A stretch of DNA of 39,594 nt. Origin: Clostridium ihumii AP5 (GTDB taxonomy: Bacteria > Bacillota > Clostridia > Clostridiales > Clostridiaceae). A model generated the notes under the pieces. It did not search any database, had not been told where the DNA came from, and saw only the letters and a program-made list of their open reading frames with translations. The position numbers and the translations under genes were made by a program. The stretch spans positions 1 to 39,594 of the forward strand of contig NZ_CCAT010000052.1 of the NCBI RefSeq assembly GCF_000612845.1, given 5' to 3'. Positions 1 to 9,859 of the stretch are shown here, piece by piece; the first letter of the stretch is position 1, and every line of letters starts with the position of its first letter.

Positions 1-18
1 TCAAGGAGGTATTTTAAA

Positions 19-843
19 ATGATAATTAATCACAATATGAACGCAATGAATGCTCATAGAAACATGGTAGGAAACACAACACAAGCTGGAAAATCAATGG
101 AGAAACTTTCTTCAGGATTAAGAATAAACAGAGCTGGAGATGATGCAGCAGGTCTTTCAATATCAGAAAAAATGAGAGCACAGATAAGAGGATTAGATCA
201 AGCATCAAGAAACTCACAAGATGGTATTTCTATGATTCAAACTGCAGAAGGAGCTCTTCAAGAAACACACTCAATTCTACAAAGAATGAGAGAATTAACA
301 GTACAAGCATCTAATGATACAAACGTAACAAAGGATAGAGATGCAATAAAAGAAGAGTTAACAGCATTGACAGAAGAAATAGATAGAATAGCTAAAAATA
401 CTGAATTCAATACACAAACAATGTTTAGTGGTGCAACAACTGGAGTTAAATTCCAAGTTGGAGCTAATAATGGTCAGCAAATAGCATTAACATTCTGTGG
501 AATGAAATCAGCAGATTTAGGTGTAGATAGTACAAATGTAGCAGCAAAAGTAGGTACAGCAGCAGATGCAACAGCAGCAATTTCAACAGTAAATGGTGCT
601 ATAGAGAAAGTATCAAAAGAAAGATCAAAACTAGGAGCAGTTCAAAATAGATTAGAACACACAATAAATAACTTAAATAATGCTTCAGAAAACTTAACAG
701 CGGCAGAATCAAGAGTTAGAGATGTTGATATGGCTAAAGAAATGATGACATTCTCTAAAAACAACATACTTCAACAAGCTGCTCAAGCAATGCTTGCACA
801 AGCTAACCAACAACCACAAGGTGTTTTACAACTATTAAGATAG
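19..843 (+). CDS. Flagellin 1 (structural filament protein)
   Basis: Subunit of the flagellar filament, 274 residues, exported by the flagellar type III system. The N-terminal D0/D1 start MIINHNMNAMNAHRNM, the LSSGLRINRAGDDAAGL motif near residue 31 and the C-terminal helix ending in QQPQGVLQLLR are diagnostic. Only about 60 residues separate the conserved ends, so the surface-exposed domain is minimal, as in Bacillus Hag. The start is preceded by AAGGAGGT at 4-11. The gene is 73% or so like flagellin 2 by eye at both ends but differs in the centre. Oddly it contains a cysteine (C160, in LTFCGMKS), whereas flagellins normally have none. A terminator follows at 870. The promoter lies outside the window. 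Neighbouring glycosyltransferases suggest it is O-glycosylated on central Ser/Thr residues, which is inference. Confidence 0.97.
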   Translation: MIINHNMNAMNAHRNMVGNTTQAGKSMEKLSSGLRINRAGDDAAGLSISEKMRAQIRGLDQASRNSQDGISMIQTAEGALQETHSILQRMRELTVQASNDTNVTKDRDAIKEELTALTEEIDRIAKNTEFNTQTMFSGATTGVKFQVGANNGQQIALTFCGMKSADLGVDSTNVAAKVGTAADATAAISTVNGAIEKVSKERSKLGAVQNRLEHTINNLNNASENLTAAESRVRDVDMAKEMMTFSKNNILQQAAQAMLAQANQQPQGVLQLLR

Positions 844-869
844 TTTAGATTAAAAAATAAATTTTTATG

Positions 870-903
870 AGGAGTTAAAGTATTATACTTTGGCTCCTTT
901 TTT
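870..903 (+). terminator. Intrinsic terminator after flagellin 1
   Basis: A 13-bp stem pairs AGGAGTTAAAGTA with TACTTTGGCTCCT through two G-U pairs, and a T-run follows. It lies 27 nt after the flagellin stop codon and should separate flagellin from the glycosyltransferase operon. Confidence 0.85.
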
Positions 904-992
904 AAAACTGATAGTACACAAATCCTTAGAAGTAAATTAGAATAGATATTAGGAATTTGTGTAGTGGGAGTTTAAAGTGTGGAGGTAATATT

Positions 993-3245
993 ATGTTATT
1001 AAGTATAGCAATGATTGTGAAAAATGAAGAGAAAAATTTAGATAGATGCTTGAAAGCTTTTGAAAAGTTGAATAATGAAATAGATTATGAAATAGTTATA
1101 ATAGATACAGGAAGTACAGATAATACTTTAACTATAGCTAGAAAATATACAGATAAAATTTATGAAGAACAGTGGAATGATGATTTTTCAACAATGAGAA
1201 ATATAAGCATAAAAAAATCAGAGGGACAGTGGGTATTAATATTAGATGCAGATGAGGTTTTAGAAAATCATAAAGAACTTATAGAATTTTTAAAATATAA
1301 GAGTGAAAAATATAACAGTTCTATAGTCAAATTTAAAAATTACACAGCAAATGGTACTTATGTTATAGGTGGATTAGTGAGGCTGTTTAGAAATAACAAT
1401 CAGCTGGAGTATGTTGGCAGAGTACATGAGCAACCTATTTATGAAAAACCTACATATATGAGTAATATAACATTTGATCATTATGGATATTGTAGAAATG
1501 ACTATGGATTGATGAAGTATAAGTATGAGAGAAATTTAAAGTTATTATTACAAGATTTAGAAGAGGGAAAGGAAAATGACATATACACATTATTTCAGTT
1601 AAGCCAAACATATTCTATGGCAAATAAGAAAGTGGAAGCGTTAAAGGCTATAGAAAAGGCATATGATATTATTAAAGATAAAAGGGAGTTAATGATAAGT
1701 GAGGAATACTTATATGTTCATAGACAGTTAGCTGTGCAGTTATTTACTATAGGAAATTATGAAAAGGTAATAGAAACATGTGAAAATGTTGTGAAATGGA
1801 ACAAGAAATTTATAGATTTTTATTATTTACTTGCTATAAGTAATAAGAATTTGAAAAGAAATAGTGAAGCTGAAAAGCATTTCGAAGACTATTTTAGAGT
1901 GTTTGATGATAATAAAAAGGGAGACAATAACTATATTACACTAACAGATTTTTCTACGTCTAAATATGAAGAAATGAAAAGTGAAAGAATTATAAACTTA
2001 TATGAAATAAAGAAATATAAAGAAATTATAAATTTATATGAGAATAATTCCTATAATAATAAATCAACATTAAATCAAATTATAATGTATTCATATATAA
2101 AAGAAAGTCAATATAAAAAACTTAAAACAATATATAAAGTAGATGAAATCGGTGATAAGGATATAGAGGATATAAAAACTGTTATAGATAGAATCATAGC
2201 TGAAAAGTCTAATATAGATTTATGTAATATAATTAAAAATTTGCAAGGGATAGATAAAAAATTAGATATATATATACAATTATTTTATGAAGAAAATAAA
2301 ATAATTTCAGTAGAATATAATATTGATTATAATAAATTTTATTGTTGGAAGGCAGATATATTAAAATTTAAAATAAATAGGAACATTTACAACATAAATG
2401 AGTTAAAAAAACTTAATAAAATAGATTTACAAAGGTATTTAAATTATATGTTAGAGGATTACCAATTAGTAAATATACTTTATGAATATGATAATGAAAA
2501 TTTCCTAAGTACAGATATGAAAGATCTAAACTTTTTTACTATATTAGAAAAACAATTAGTATTGTTAGATTGTATAGATGAAAAAAAATTAGAAAATTTA
2601 ACTCATAGGATGTTTATTAACAATATAAATTTTATTAATAAAAAATATAATTGGAACTATATTGATGAAAAGGATGTTAAATTTATTTTAGATAAAGATG
2701 AAAGGTTTTGGTACAATATTAATTTAAATATAAAAAATAATTCAATGGATAAATTAAAATATATAAGAAAGTTAAAAGATATATTAGAAGATATGTCTGA
2801 ATATAAAAAAGTTATAGCGTGTTTTAAAGATAATATGACAACAGATTCAATTTCAAAAGAAATGATTAGTGAAAAAGATAATATCCTAAACGAGGTTGAA
2901 AGTATGATATCAAATAGTATGTTATATGAAGCAGAAGAAATACTAAAAGAATTAGATGATGTATTTATATATGATGTAGGTATAAAAAACTTGTTAGGAG
3001 TAGTTGAGTTTTTAAAAGGAAATTCAGAAAATGCATTGGTAAATTTTTCATTAGTAAATTTAATAAATAATGATGATTTTGAGTCTATATATAATATAGC
3101 ATGTGTTTTAGAACAAAAAGGAATTTATAGCAATGCTAAGCAGTATTATAATAAAGCATATGAGTTATGTAGAGATGAAAAGCTGAAAAGTGAAATCTTA
3201 GAGGGTTTAAATAAACTAAGTGATATGGAGTTAAAATTATGCTAA
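993..3245 (+). CDS. GT2 glycosyltransferase with TPR repeats (1)
   Basis: Family 2 (GT-A fold) glycosyltransferase of 750 residues, probably cytoplasmic and acting on flagellin or a flagellin glycan. The N-terminus MLLSIAMIVKNEEKNL and the D85-A-D87-E DxD-type metal/nucleotide motif are typical of the clostridial GT2-TPR proteins. TPR-like helices follow at about 200-330 and again at 635-745; the middle part is Lys/Asn/Ile-rich and not recognised. I chose ATG 993 because GGAGGT at 981-986 precedes it. A longer frame opens with TTG at 957 but has no comparable site. The gene overlaps the next gene by 7 bp, so the two are translationally coupled. Its place directly behind flagellin fits flagellin glycosylation. 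The sugar transferred cannot be read from sequence. Confidence 0.9.
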   Translation: MLLSIAMIVKNEEKNLDRCLKAFEKLNNEIDYEIVIIDTGSTDNTLTIARKYTDKIYEEQWNDDFSTMRNISIKKSEGQWVLILDADEVLENHKELIEFLKYKSEKYNSSIVKFKNYTANGTYVIGGLVRLFRNNNQLEYVGRVHEQPIYEKPTYMSNITFDHYGYCRNDYGLMKYKYERNLKLLLQDLEEGKENDIYTLFQLSQTYSMANKKVEALKAIEKAYDIIKDKRELMISEEYLYVHRQLAVQLFTIGNYEKVIETCENVVKWNKKFIDFYYLLAISNKNLKRNSEAEKHFEDYFRVFDDNKKGDNNYITLTDFSTSKYEEMKSERIINLYEIKKYKEIINLYENNSYNNKSTLNQIIMYSYIKESQYKKLKTIYKVDEIGDKDIEDIKTVIDRIIAEKSNIDLCNIIKNLQGIDKKLDIYIQLFYEENKIISVEYNIDYNKFYCWKADILKFKINRNIYNINELKKLNKIDLQRYLNYMLEDYQLVNILYEYDNENFLSTDMKDLNFFTILEKQLVLLDCIDEKKLENLTHRMFINNINFINKKYNWNYIDEKDVKFILDKDERFWYNINLNIKNNSMDKLKYIRKLKDILEDMSEYKKVIACFKDNMTTDSISKEMISEKDNILNEVESMISNSMLYEAEEILKELDDVFIYDVGIKNLLGVVEFLKGNSENALVNFSLVNLINNDDFESIYNIACVLEQKGIYSNAKQYYNKAYELCRDEKLKSEILEGLNKLSDMELKLC

Positions 3246-4288
3246 GTTTATGTATGATAGTTAAGGATGAAGAGATTTATATAGAAAAGTGTTTAAGAAG
3301 TGTTAATAAAATGGTAGATGAAATTATAATTGTGGATACTGGGTCTAAAGATAAAACTAAGGAGATAGCATTGAAATATACAGATAAAGTATATGACTTT
3401 AAGTGGTGCGATGACTTTGCAAGAGCCAGAAACTTCTCCTTATCTAAAAGTTTAAATGATTGGATTTTAGTATTAGATGCGGATGAATTTATATGTGATA
3501 TAAATGTTGAAGAAATTGAAAATTTTTGTGTAAGTTTAAATAATAATAAGACTGGAAGAATCAAAATTCAAAGTACTTATGAAGATATATATGGAGTCAA
3601 AAAAAGCACTGAAAAAATAAGTAGAATTTTTAATAAAAATTATTTTAAATATGAAGGTATTATACATGAACAACTTGTACATAAAAATAAAGACAACTAT
3701 AGTCATGAAGATGTACCTATTACAGTAGAACACCTAGGTTATACTAAAGATATTTTATATAATAAAAATAAAGTTGAAAGAAATATAAAACTTCTAAATA
3801 AAGCCATAAATTACACAAATGGAGATCCATACTTATATTATCAACTTGGTAAAAGTTACTTTATAGATAGAAATTATAATGAATCATATAAACATTTTGA
3901 AAAAGCGATACTATTACTTGATAAGTATGATTATGAATATGTTGAGGATTTAATAGAATCTTATGGATATTCGTTGTTAAATATGAATTTATTTGATAAA
4001 GCAAAAGAAATTATAAAATTTAAAGAACTATATAAGAATTCAGCTGATTTTACATTTCTTTTAGCGTTAATAGAAATGAACAATTGCAACTTTCAAGGGG
4101 CTGTGCAATACTTTTTAGAGTGTACAAAGTTTAAGATTAGCAAAATTGAAGGTGTAAACTCATTTTTAGCTTTATATAATATTGGAGTAATATTTGAATG
4201 CTTAGGTTTAAAAGATGAAGCAGTAAAGTATTATGCAATGTGTGGAGATTATATTCCAGCTAAAAAAAGAATTGAACAAATAATATAG
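3239..4288 (+). CDS. GT2 glycosyltransferase with TPR repeats (2)
   Basis: Shorter paralogue (349 residues) of the preceding enzyme. It has the GT2 start MLSLCMIVKDEEIYIEKCL, the nucleotide-sugar segment IIVDTGSKDKT, and the metal motif D80-A-D82-E. After the catalytic domain (about 1-190), TPR-like helix pairs run from about 197 to the end (for example DPYLYYQLGKSYFIDRNYNES). The start codon lies inside the end of the upstream gene (ATGCTAA arrangement), so translation is probably coupled. Clostridial flagellin islands often carry several such GT2-TPR enzymes, thought to add successive sugars or prime the Ser/Thr site. Which step this one does is unknown. Confidence 0.9.
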   Translation: MLSLCMIVKDEEIYIEKCLRSVNKMVDEIIIVDTGSKDKTKEIALKYTDKVYDFKWCDDFARARNFSLSKSLNDWILVLDADEFICDINVEEIENFCVSLNNNKTGRIKIQSTYEDIYGVKKSTEKISRIFNKNYFKYEGIIHEQLVHKNKDNYSHEDVPITVEHLGYTKDILYNKNKVERNIKLLNKAINYTNGDPYLYYQLGKSYFIDRNYNESYKHFEKAILLLDKYDYEYVEDLIESYGYSLLNMNLFDKAKEIIKFKELYKNSADFTFLLALIEMNNCNFQGAVQYFLECTKFKISKIEGVNSFLALYNIGVIFECLGLKDEAVKYYAMCGDYIPAKKRIEQII

Positions 4289-4310
4289 AGATAACTAAAG
4301 GAGGAGAATT

Positions 4311-5753
4311 TTGAGATTAAATAAAAAAAATAAGGCTATACAATTAATGGAGACTGTGGAAGAAGGATTTGAATATATATTAAATAGTAATTTAGAGAGT
4401 TCTAAGTTTATGATAAATGAATGTTTAAATGGAATGGAAAGTATTCATAATTATCTAATACTAGAAAAAGTGGATTTAAAAATTATAGAAAATATATTAA
4501 ATAAAAAGGAATCTCTATTAAACTTAATAGAAAATGATAAAAATATATATAGAGAAATACATGACATAAAAGTAGAAATAAGTGAATTTAAAAAATATAT
4601 TAAAGATGAAGTAGAAACAGACATAGTAATAGCATTTATGCCATATAAGATATCAATGTGGGACTCACTAGAAAGTGTTTGGATGGCAGCTAAGGAAGAT
4701 GAAAATTGTACATGCTATGTAGTGCCAATACCTTACTGTGAATTGAGTTCAGAAAGAAAAGTTGAAAGAGTATGTTATGAAGGTAATGAATTTCCAAAGG
4801 AAGTAGGAATTACTCATTATGACGATTTTGACTTAGAAAAAATTCAGCCAGATATTATATATATTCATAATCCATATGATGATTGTAATAAATTAACTAT
4901 GATATACCCCAAATTTTTCTCAGAAAACTTAAGGAATTACACAAATATGTTAGTATATATACCATATTATATTGAAGGAAGTTATGGGGTAGATGAAATT
5001 ATGCCACATATAACTACTAAAGGATGTATTAACTCAGATAGGATAATAGCTCAATCTAAAAATCAAAAAAAATTATTTGTAAGTTATGGATATAGTGAAG
5101 AAAAAGTCTTAAATCTTGGATCGCCAAAGTTTGATGCAACACTATTAAAAGGTAAAAAAGAAAGTAGAAAAATAGATGGTAAAAAAACTATTCTGTTAAG
5201 TACAGGGATAACTGATTTATTAGCTGATGAAAATTGGATTAATAATATAGAGTTTATAATAGACAGATTTATAATGTCAAAACAATGCAAATTAATATGG
5301 AGGAGACATCCGTTAACAGATATAACATTAGCAACAATGAGACCTAATGTAATTAATAACTTTATGAAACTTGAACAAAAGATACAAGATACTCAATTAA
5401 TTAGCATAGATATAAATAAAGATGTATATGATTCAATTAGTTTATCAGATGCTCTAATTAGTGATTATAGTTCAATTATGTTTCAATACATGATAACTGG
5501 AAAACCAGTTCTATCAATAACAAGAAAAGAAGTACAAGAACAGGAGAGAATATATTGTGTTGATTATCTAGCTAACTATTTCATGAACGAGGGTATAAGT
5601 ATAGATGATTTTATACATATAATATTAAATGAAGATGATTACAAAAAAGAGGAAAGAAATGTTAGATTTAAGAAAAGTATAACTAATTCAAATGGTAAAT
5701 GTGGTGAAAAAATTCATAAGACTATAAAGAAACAAGTGTTAAATAATTTATAA
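4311..5753 (+). CDS. CDP-glycerol glycerophosphotransferase-like protein
   Basis: A 480-residue protein of the CDP-glycerol:poly(glycerophosphate) glycerophosphotransferase (TagB/TagF-like) family. Residues 1-100 are a helical, charged segment. The GT-B-like catalytic part follows, with R331-R332-H333-P334 and the family signature S384-D385-Y386-S387-S388. Family members transfer an alcohol-phosphate from a CDP-activated donor. Here it could add glycerol phosphate, or possibly another CDP-linked alcohol, to the flagellin glycan; that is inference. The start is TTG, chosen because AAGGAGGAG at 4298-4306 is well placed; the first in-frame ATG is at residue 14 without a site. It is the last gene of the operon starting at 993, with 22 nt to the previous stop. 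Confidence 0.85.
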   Translation: MRLNKKNKAIQLMETVEEGFEYILNSNLESSKFMINECLNGMESIHNYLILEKVDLKIIENILNKKESLLNLIENDKNIYREIHDIKVEISEFKKYIKDEVETDIVIAFMPYKISMWDSLESVWMAAKEDENCTCYVVPIPYCELSSERKVERVCYEGNEFPKEVGITHYDDFDLEKIQPDIIYIHNPYDDCNKLTMIYPKFFSENLRNYTNMLVYIPYYIEGSYGVDEIMPHITTKGCINSDRIIAQSKNQKKLFVSYGYSEEKVLNLGSPKFDATLLKGKKESRKIDGKKTILLSTGITDLLADENWINNIEFIIDRFIMSKQCKLIWRRHPLTDITLATMRPNVINNFMKLEQKIQDTQLISIDINKDVYDSISLSDALISDYSSIMFQYMITGKPVLSITRKEVQEQERIYCVDYLANYFMNEGISIDDFIHIILNEDDYKKEERNVRFKKSITNSNGKCGEKIHKTIKKQVLNNL

Positions 5754-5854
5754 TATAATTTAAATTTATAAATCTTAAACAATGAGAATGCAATAAGATT
5801 AAAAATGTATAATATTAAATAATTTAAAGTTTATATAATTAATATAGTTTTAAA

Positions 5855-5878
5855 ATTCTTTTTTTATAAAAAAAGAAT
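5855..5878. terminator. A/T palindrome, probable bidirectional terminator
   Basis: A perfect 24-bp palindrome (ATTCTTTTTTT with its reverse complement) about 100 nt beyond the stop at 5753. Its arms carry T-runs, so it could stop transcription of the first operon. Because it is almost all A/T the hairpin is weak. The 223-bp gap between genes holds nothing else that I recognise except a TATAAT at 5894 without a convincing -35. Confidence 0.5.
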
Positions 5879-5976
5879 ATATTGCAAAATAGGTATAATG
5901 ATTTAATTTTTTTTAATTCGAAAAGAGTACTAGTTAAAAAGAGATATTAATAATAAATAATATAGGAGAGTTCATA

Positions 5977-8900
5977 ATGAGTACTGATAAATTAAATAAA
6001 TATGAATATAATCATTTAAAAGTTTATGAAGAAAAAGTAAAAAGAAATATTCAAATATTAATGGAAGAAGGCATGCTAAATGATGCTAATCAGATGCTTA
6101 AAGAATATAGTGAAATTGTAAAAGATGACATTGAAATTTACTCCATAGAAGGAAATATAGAGATTTTAAATGGAAATTTGGAAAATGCTGAAAAGATTTT
6201 TAAATCTGGATTAGAAAAAGAGAAATGTAACTTTGATTTATCATATAACTTAGCATACTTATATGAGCTAAAAGAAAAATATATTTCAGCATATAGATAT
6301 TATAGAAAAGCATTAAAATATGCAAGTGATACTAATATAGATTTAATTTCAATTAAGATAGATGAAATGCACAAATTGAATGATATAAGAGAATATAATA
6401 GTAGAAAAAAAGTTTTGATAATAGCTCACATATTTCCACCATTGGGTGGATCAGGAGTGCAAAGAACATTAAAGTTTGTAAAATATTTAAGATTATATGG
6501 TTGGGAGCCAATAATTGTTACTGTGGGAAATACAATAAATAATATTAAAGATAAAACTTTAATTTTAGAAATACCTAAAGATATAGAAATCATTAGAATT
6601 GATGAAAAGGAATTAATGGATATTAATGATATTAAAGAAGTATTAGAATTACAAAAAAATATTGTAAATGATGATAAAATTTTTCAAGAGTATCTAAGAA
6701 AAATTTCAAATTCAAAAAAAAATATAAATGAGGTTATATTTGCACCAGATTATTACATATTATGGGCAAATGAAGTAATTAAAAAAATAAATGATGAAAT
6801 AGACATTTCTGAAATTAATAATATATATACCACATCGGGTCCATATTCAGATCATATAATTGGATATTATTTGAAGCAAAAACACAATAAAAAATGGGTA
6901 TGCGATTTTAGAGATGAGTGGATTAATAATCCTATGGCCAATTATGATATAAATACTATAGAATTTAAAATAGAATGTGCTATGGAAAAAAGTATAATAA
7001 AATATGCAGATAAAATAATAACAACAACAGAGCTAGCAAGAGAAAATTTTATTAATAGTTATAACATAGATGAAAAAAAAATTACTATGATAACTAATGG
7101 ATTTGATGAAGAAGATTTTGAAACTATAAATATACATGCTAATAATGAAAATGAAAAATTTACTATTATTCATAATGGAATGTTATATGGAAATAGAACT
7201 CCAATTTCATTCATTAATGCATTAAGAAATCTTATAGAAAGTAAAAAAATAGATAGAAATAAAATAATTAGTTATTTTACACTTACAGATAATGATGATA
7301 AGTATAGAGATTACGTAAAAAGTATAGGATTAAGTAATAATGTAAAATTTATTGGTCAGTTAAATCATATAGAAAGTTTAGATAAGGCTAGTTATGCAGA
7401 TTTACTATTATTAATCATAGGTAAGGAACAAAAATGGAAATCAGTTTATTCAGGAAAGATATTTGAATATCTCAAATTCAATAAGCCTATATTAGCACTA
7501 TCTCCTTCGAAAAGTATAGTAGAAAAAATGTTGGTCAGTACAAAAATGGGTGAAAATTTTGAATTCGAAGACGAAAAAGGTATAGAAAAATATATTTTGA
7601 AATTGTATAAGAGATGGCAAAATAAATGTAATGAACAAATTAAGATTGATAATCTTAGTAGTTTTGAAAGAAAAACACTAACAATGAATTTAAGCTATAT
7701 TCTAAATCAATTAACAGTAAAGGAGAAATTTGAGAATAGGATAAAACAATTAATTAAGAATTCTAAAATAATTGAAGCTAAAAAAATATTTGAGGAATAT
7801 ATTGAAAAATTTGGAGAAAGTATAGAGTCGTATTCAATAAGAGGAATTTTACTAGTGGTAGATGAAAATTTGAATGAAGCAGAAATATGTTTTAAACAAG
7901 GAATAGATATATATGGTTCAAATTTTAATTTAAATTATAAATTAGCACATATATATATAATTAGAAGTAATATGTGTAAATTAATTGGAGCATATAAAGA
8001 GCCTTATAATATATTTACCAATGAAGAATTTGAGATTTACAAAAAGCATATAAAGATTCAAATAGGCAAATTGGTAGATAATGGTGAACTGAACAATGCT
8101 ATCCAAATAATTGAACAATATGAAAAAATAGTACAAAAAGATATAGAAATTTATTCTATGAGGGCTAATATATTAATACGTCAAGGAGATTTAGAAAGTT
8201 CAAAAAAGATATTGAAAAAAGGTTTAAGTATAAAAAATGATGATTTTGATTTATTATATAAATTAGCATACATATATGATATAGATGGGAATAAGGAGGA
8301 AGCTAGAATTATATATGAATTATTAAGTATTTTACAGTATGATTCAAGGCTTTCTAAAATTATAAAATATAGAGATTTTAAAAAAAGCGATAAATATAAA
8401 GTTATTTTATATGGAAATGATGAGAAATGCAAACAAATTAGAAATATGATGAAAAATTGGAAAGTGATAAAAATATCAAATCAAACTAATTATATAGATA
8501 TCTTTAAAGAATACGAATGTGACTTTATATTTGTTGTTGAAAGTGTAGATAAAAATAAATTATTAGATAAAAATATATATGCTAGAAAAATTTATTTCAT
8601 AGATGATTTTAAAACTTCTATAATAGAAGGCTTAGATTATAAATTATTAAATTTATTCAATAAAAGTAAAATACAAGGAATTATAACAGGGCTTTCATAT
8701 GCTGAAGTGGGAATTAAAGAAGAATTACTACCTTATAATTTTGTAAATTTAGCATTATCATCACAGGATATATACTATGATTTATTATTAATAAAAAATT
8801 TATATAAGTTTGATGAAGTAAAAAATAATTTAAAGTATGTAATAATAAATTTAGCTTATTATACATTTGATTATGATATGAGTATGTCAGTTGGAAAATA

Positions 8901-9417
8901 TAGAATTCACAGATATTGTAAATATTTCAAATCATCTGTTCATCATAATAAAGATAAGATTGGGTTAGATATAACAAGGGATTTTTATGAAAATAGGATA
9001 TCATTTAATCATTATATAAATCTTATTGAAGAAAGGGCTAATACAAAAATAAATATTTATGATGAAAATGCACAATATGAAGCTAATAGAAATTCAAGAA
9101 TGGATTACTATGAAACAAGATGTGAAAATACAATTATATTAGAAGATTATTTATCTTTTTTAGAAAATAATAATATAAAACCTATAATTGTTATATGTCC
9201 AACAAGTAGTTATTATAAAAAATACTTTAATGATAATAAAAAGAAAAAAATTTTTTATGAGATAATGAATGAAATAAATTTAAAATATGATTTTGAAATA
9301 ATAGATTTTTTTGATAATGAGTTATTTAGTGATGAAGATTTTTGGGACTATTCTCATTTAAATGGGAAAGGAGCTAGGAAGTTTACTAATATGATAAGGG
9401 AAAAAATAGAGTGGTAG
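5977..9417 (+). CDS. TPR - GT4 glycosyltransferase - TPR - SGNH-like fusion
   Basis: A 1146-residue multidomain protein. Residues 15-130 form a TPR-like module. Residues about 144-570 are a GT-B glycosyltransferase of the GT4 type, opening with KKVLIIAHIFPPLGGSGVQR and including the donor-site region around SGKIFEYLKFNKPILAL. Two more TPR-like modules lie at about 585-680 and 687-800. A small Rossmann-like stretch follows (KVILYGNDEK, from about 808), then a C-terminal SGNH/GDSL-hydrolase-like domain with G905-L-S907 as candidate nucleophile and D1124-Y-S-H1127 as the DxxH block. This suggests sugar transfer coupled to O-acylation or deacylation of the product. AGGAGAG precedes the ATG. No signal peptide or membrane segment is visible, so it should be cytoplasmic. 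The SGNH assignment rests on motif positions only. Confidence 0.85.
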   Translation: MSTDKLNKYEYNHLKVYEEKVKRNIQILMEEGMLNDANQMLKEYSEIVKDDIEIYSIEGNIEILNGNLENAEKIFKSGLEKEKCNFDLSYNLAYLYELKEKYISAYRYYRKALKYASDTNIDLISIKIDEMHKLNDIREYNSRKKVLIIAHIFPPLGGSGVQRTLKFVKYLRLYGWEPIIVTVGNTINNIKDKTLILEIPKDIEIIRIDEKELMDINDIKEVLELQKNIVNDDKIFQEYLRKISNSKKNINEVIFAPDYYILWANEVIKKINDEIDISEINNIYTTSGPYSDHIIGYYLKQKHNKKWVCDFRDEWINNPMANYDINTIEFKIECAMEKSIIKYADKIITTTELARENFINSYNIDEKKITMITNGFDEEDFETINIHANNENEKFTIIHNGMLYGNRTPISFINALRNLIESKKIDRNKIISYFTLTDNDDKYRDYVKSIGLSNNVKFIGQLNHIESLDKASYADLLLLIIGKEQKWKSVYSGKIFEYLKFNKPILALSPSKSIVEKMLVSTKMGENFEFEDEKGIEKYILKLYKRWQNKCNEQIKIDNLSSFERKTLTMNLSYILNQLTVKEKFENRIKQLIKNSKIIEAKKIFEEYIEKFGESIESYSIRGILLVVDENLNEAEICFKQGIDIYGSNFNLNYKLAHIYIIRSNMCKLIGAYKEPYNIFTNEEFEIYKKHIKIQIGKLVDNGELNNAIQIIEQYEKIVQKDIEIYSMRANILIRQGDLESSKKILKKGLSIKNDDFDLLYKLAYIYDIDGNKEEARIIYELLSILQYDSRLSKIIKYRDFKKSDKYKVILYGNDEKCKQIRNMMKNWKVIKISNQTNYIDIFKEYECDFIFVVESVDKNKLLDKNIYARKIYFIDDFKTSIIEGLDYKLLNLFNKSKIQGIITGLSYAEVGIKEELLPYNFVNLALSSQDIYYDLLLIKNLYKFDEVKNNLKYVIINLAYYTFDYDMSMSVGKYRIHRYCKYFKSSVHHNKDKIGLDITRDFYENRISFNHYINLIEERANTKINIYDENAQYEANRNSRMDYYETRCENTIILEDYLSFLENNNIKPIIVICPTSSYYKKYFNDNKKKKIFYEIMNEINLKYDFEIIDFFDNELFSDEDFWDYSHLNGKGARKFTNMIREKIEW

Positions 9418-9480
9418 GACATACTATATTAAACATAATGATTTTTTATTATTAATACAGTTAAACGATTTGAAATTTTA

Positions 9481-9514
9481 AAAGGAAGTCAATGAGAAGC
9501 ATTGACTTCTTTTG
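9481..9514 (+). terminator. Intrinsic terminator after the GT4 fusion
   Basis: A 14-bp stem (AAAGGAAGTCAATG with CATTGACTTCTTTT, one mismatch) with a 5-nt loop and a T-run, 63 nt after the stop codon. The 442-bp gap 9418-9859 otherwise contains A/T-rich sequence and a sigma-28-like promoter candidate at 9782. Confidence 0.85.
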
Positions 9515-9781
9515 GTTTATAAAGTAATAAAAGTTTTTTCATTTAATTTATATAATTGTATATTAACATTAGAGTTTTTTAAAAATTAAAATTACTTAAA
9601 AAAAATTATCTTAAATAAATTAAATACATAGTTAGAAAAATGAGAATTATATTTTGTAGATAGTCTAATGATTGTAATATATATGAAATCAAGAAGTATG
9701 TTAGTAAAACTAATTGGTTAATTAGTCTTATCAGTGTATACATTACTAATTCAACATGTATAATATATCCAATTATATTAT

Positions 9782-9808
9782 TAAATATATTATTAAATAA
9801 CACGATAA
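9782..9808 (+). promoter_or_regulatory. Sigma-28-like promoter candidate for the licC-licA pair
   Basis: TAAA at 9782-9785, a 15-nt spacer and CACGATAA at 9801-9808 resemble the SigD consensus TAAA-N14-16-GCCGATAT (5 of 8 in the -10). It lies 51 nt upstream of the start at 9860. In sequence this A/T-rich, chance matches are possible. Confidence 0.4.
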
Positions 9809-9859
9809 ATAAGATGTTGATTTTAAAGATGTTAGTTGTATTAAGGGGAGGAAAGAGAA

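Noticed and set aside
5894-5899. TATAAT as promoter of the 5977 gene
   Set aside because: No -35-like hexamer at 15-19 nt and no TGn extension; such a hexamer is expected by chance in this A/T-rich DNA.
9606-9803. 65-codon minus-strand frame in the gap before licC
   Set aside because: Low-complexity Ile/Leu/Tyr-rich translation of A/T-rich DNA, no convincing start site.
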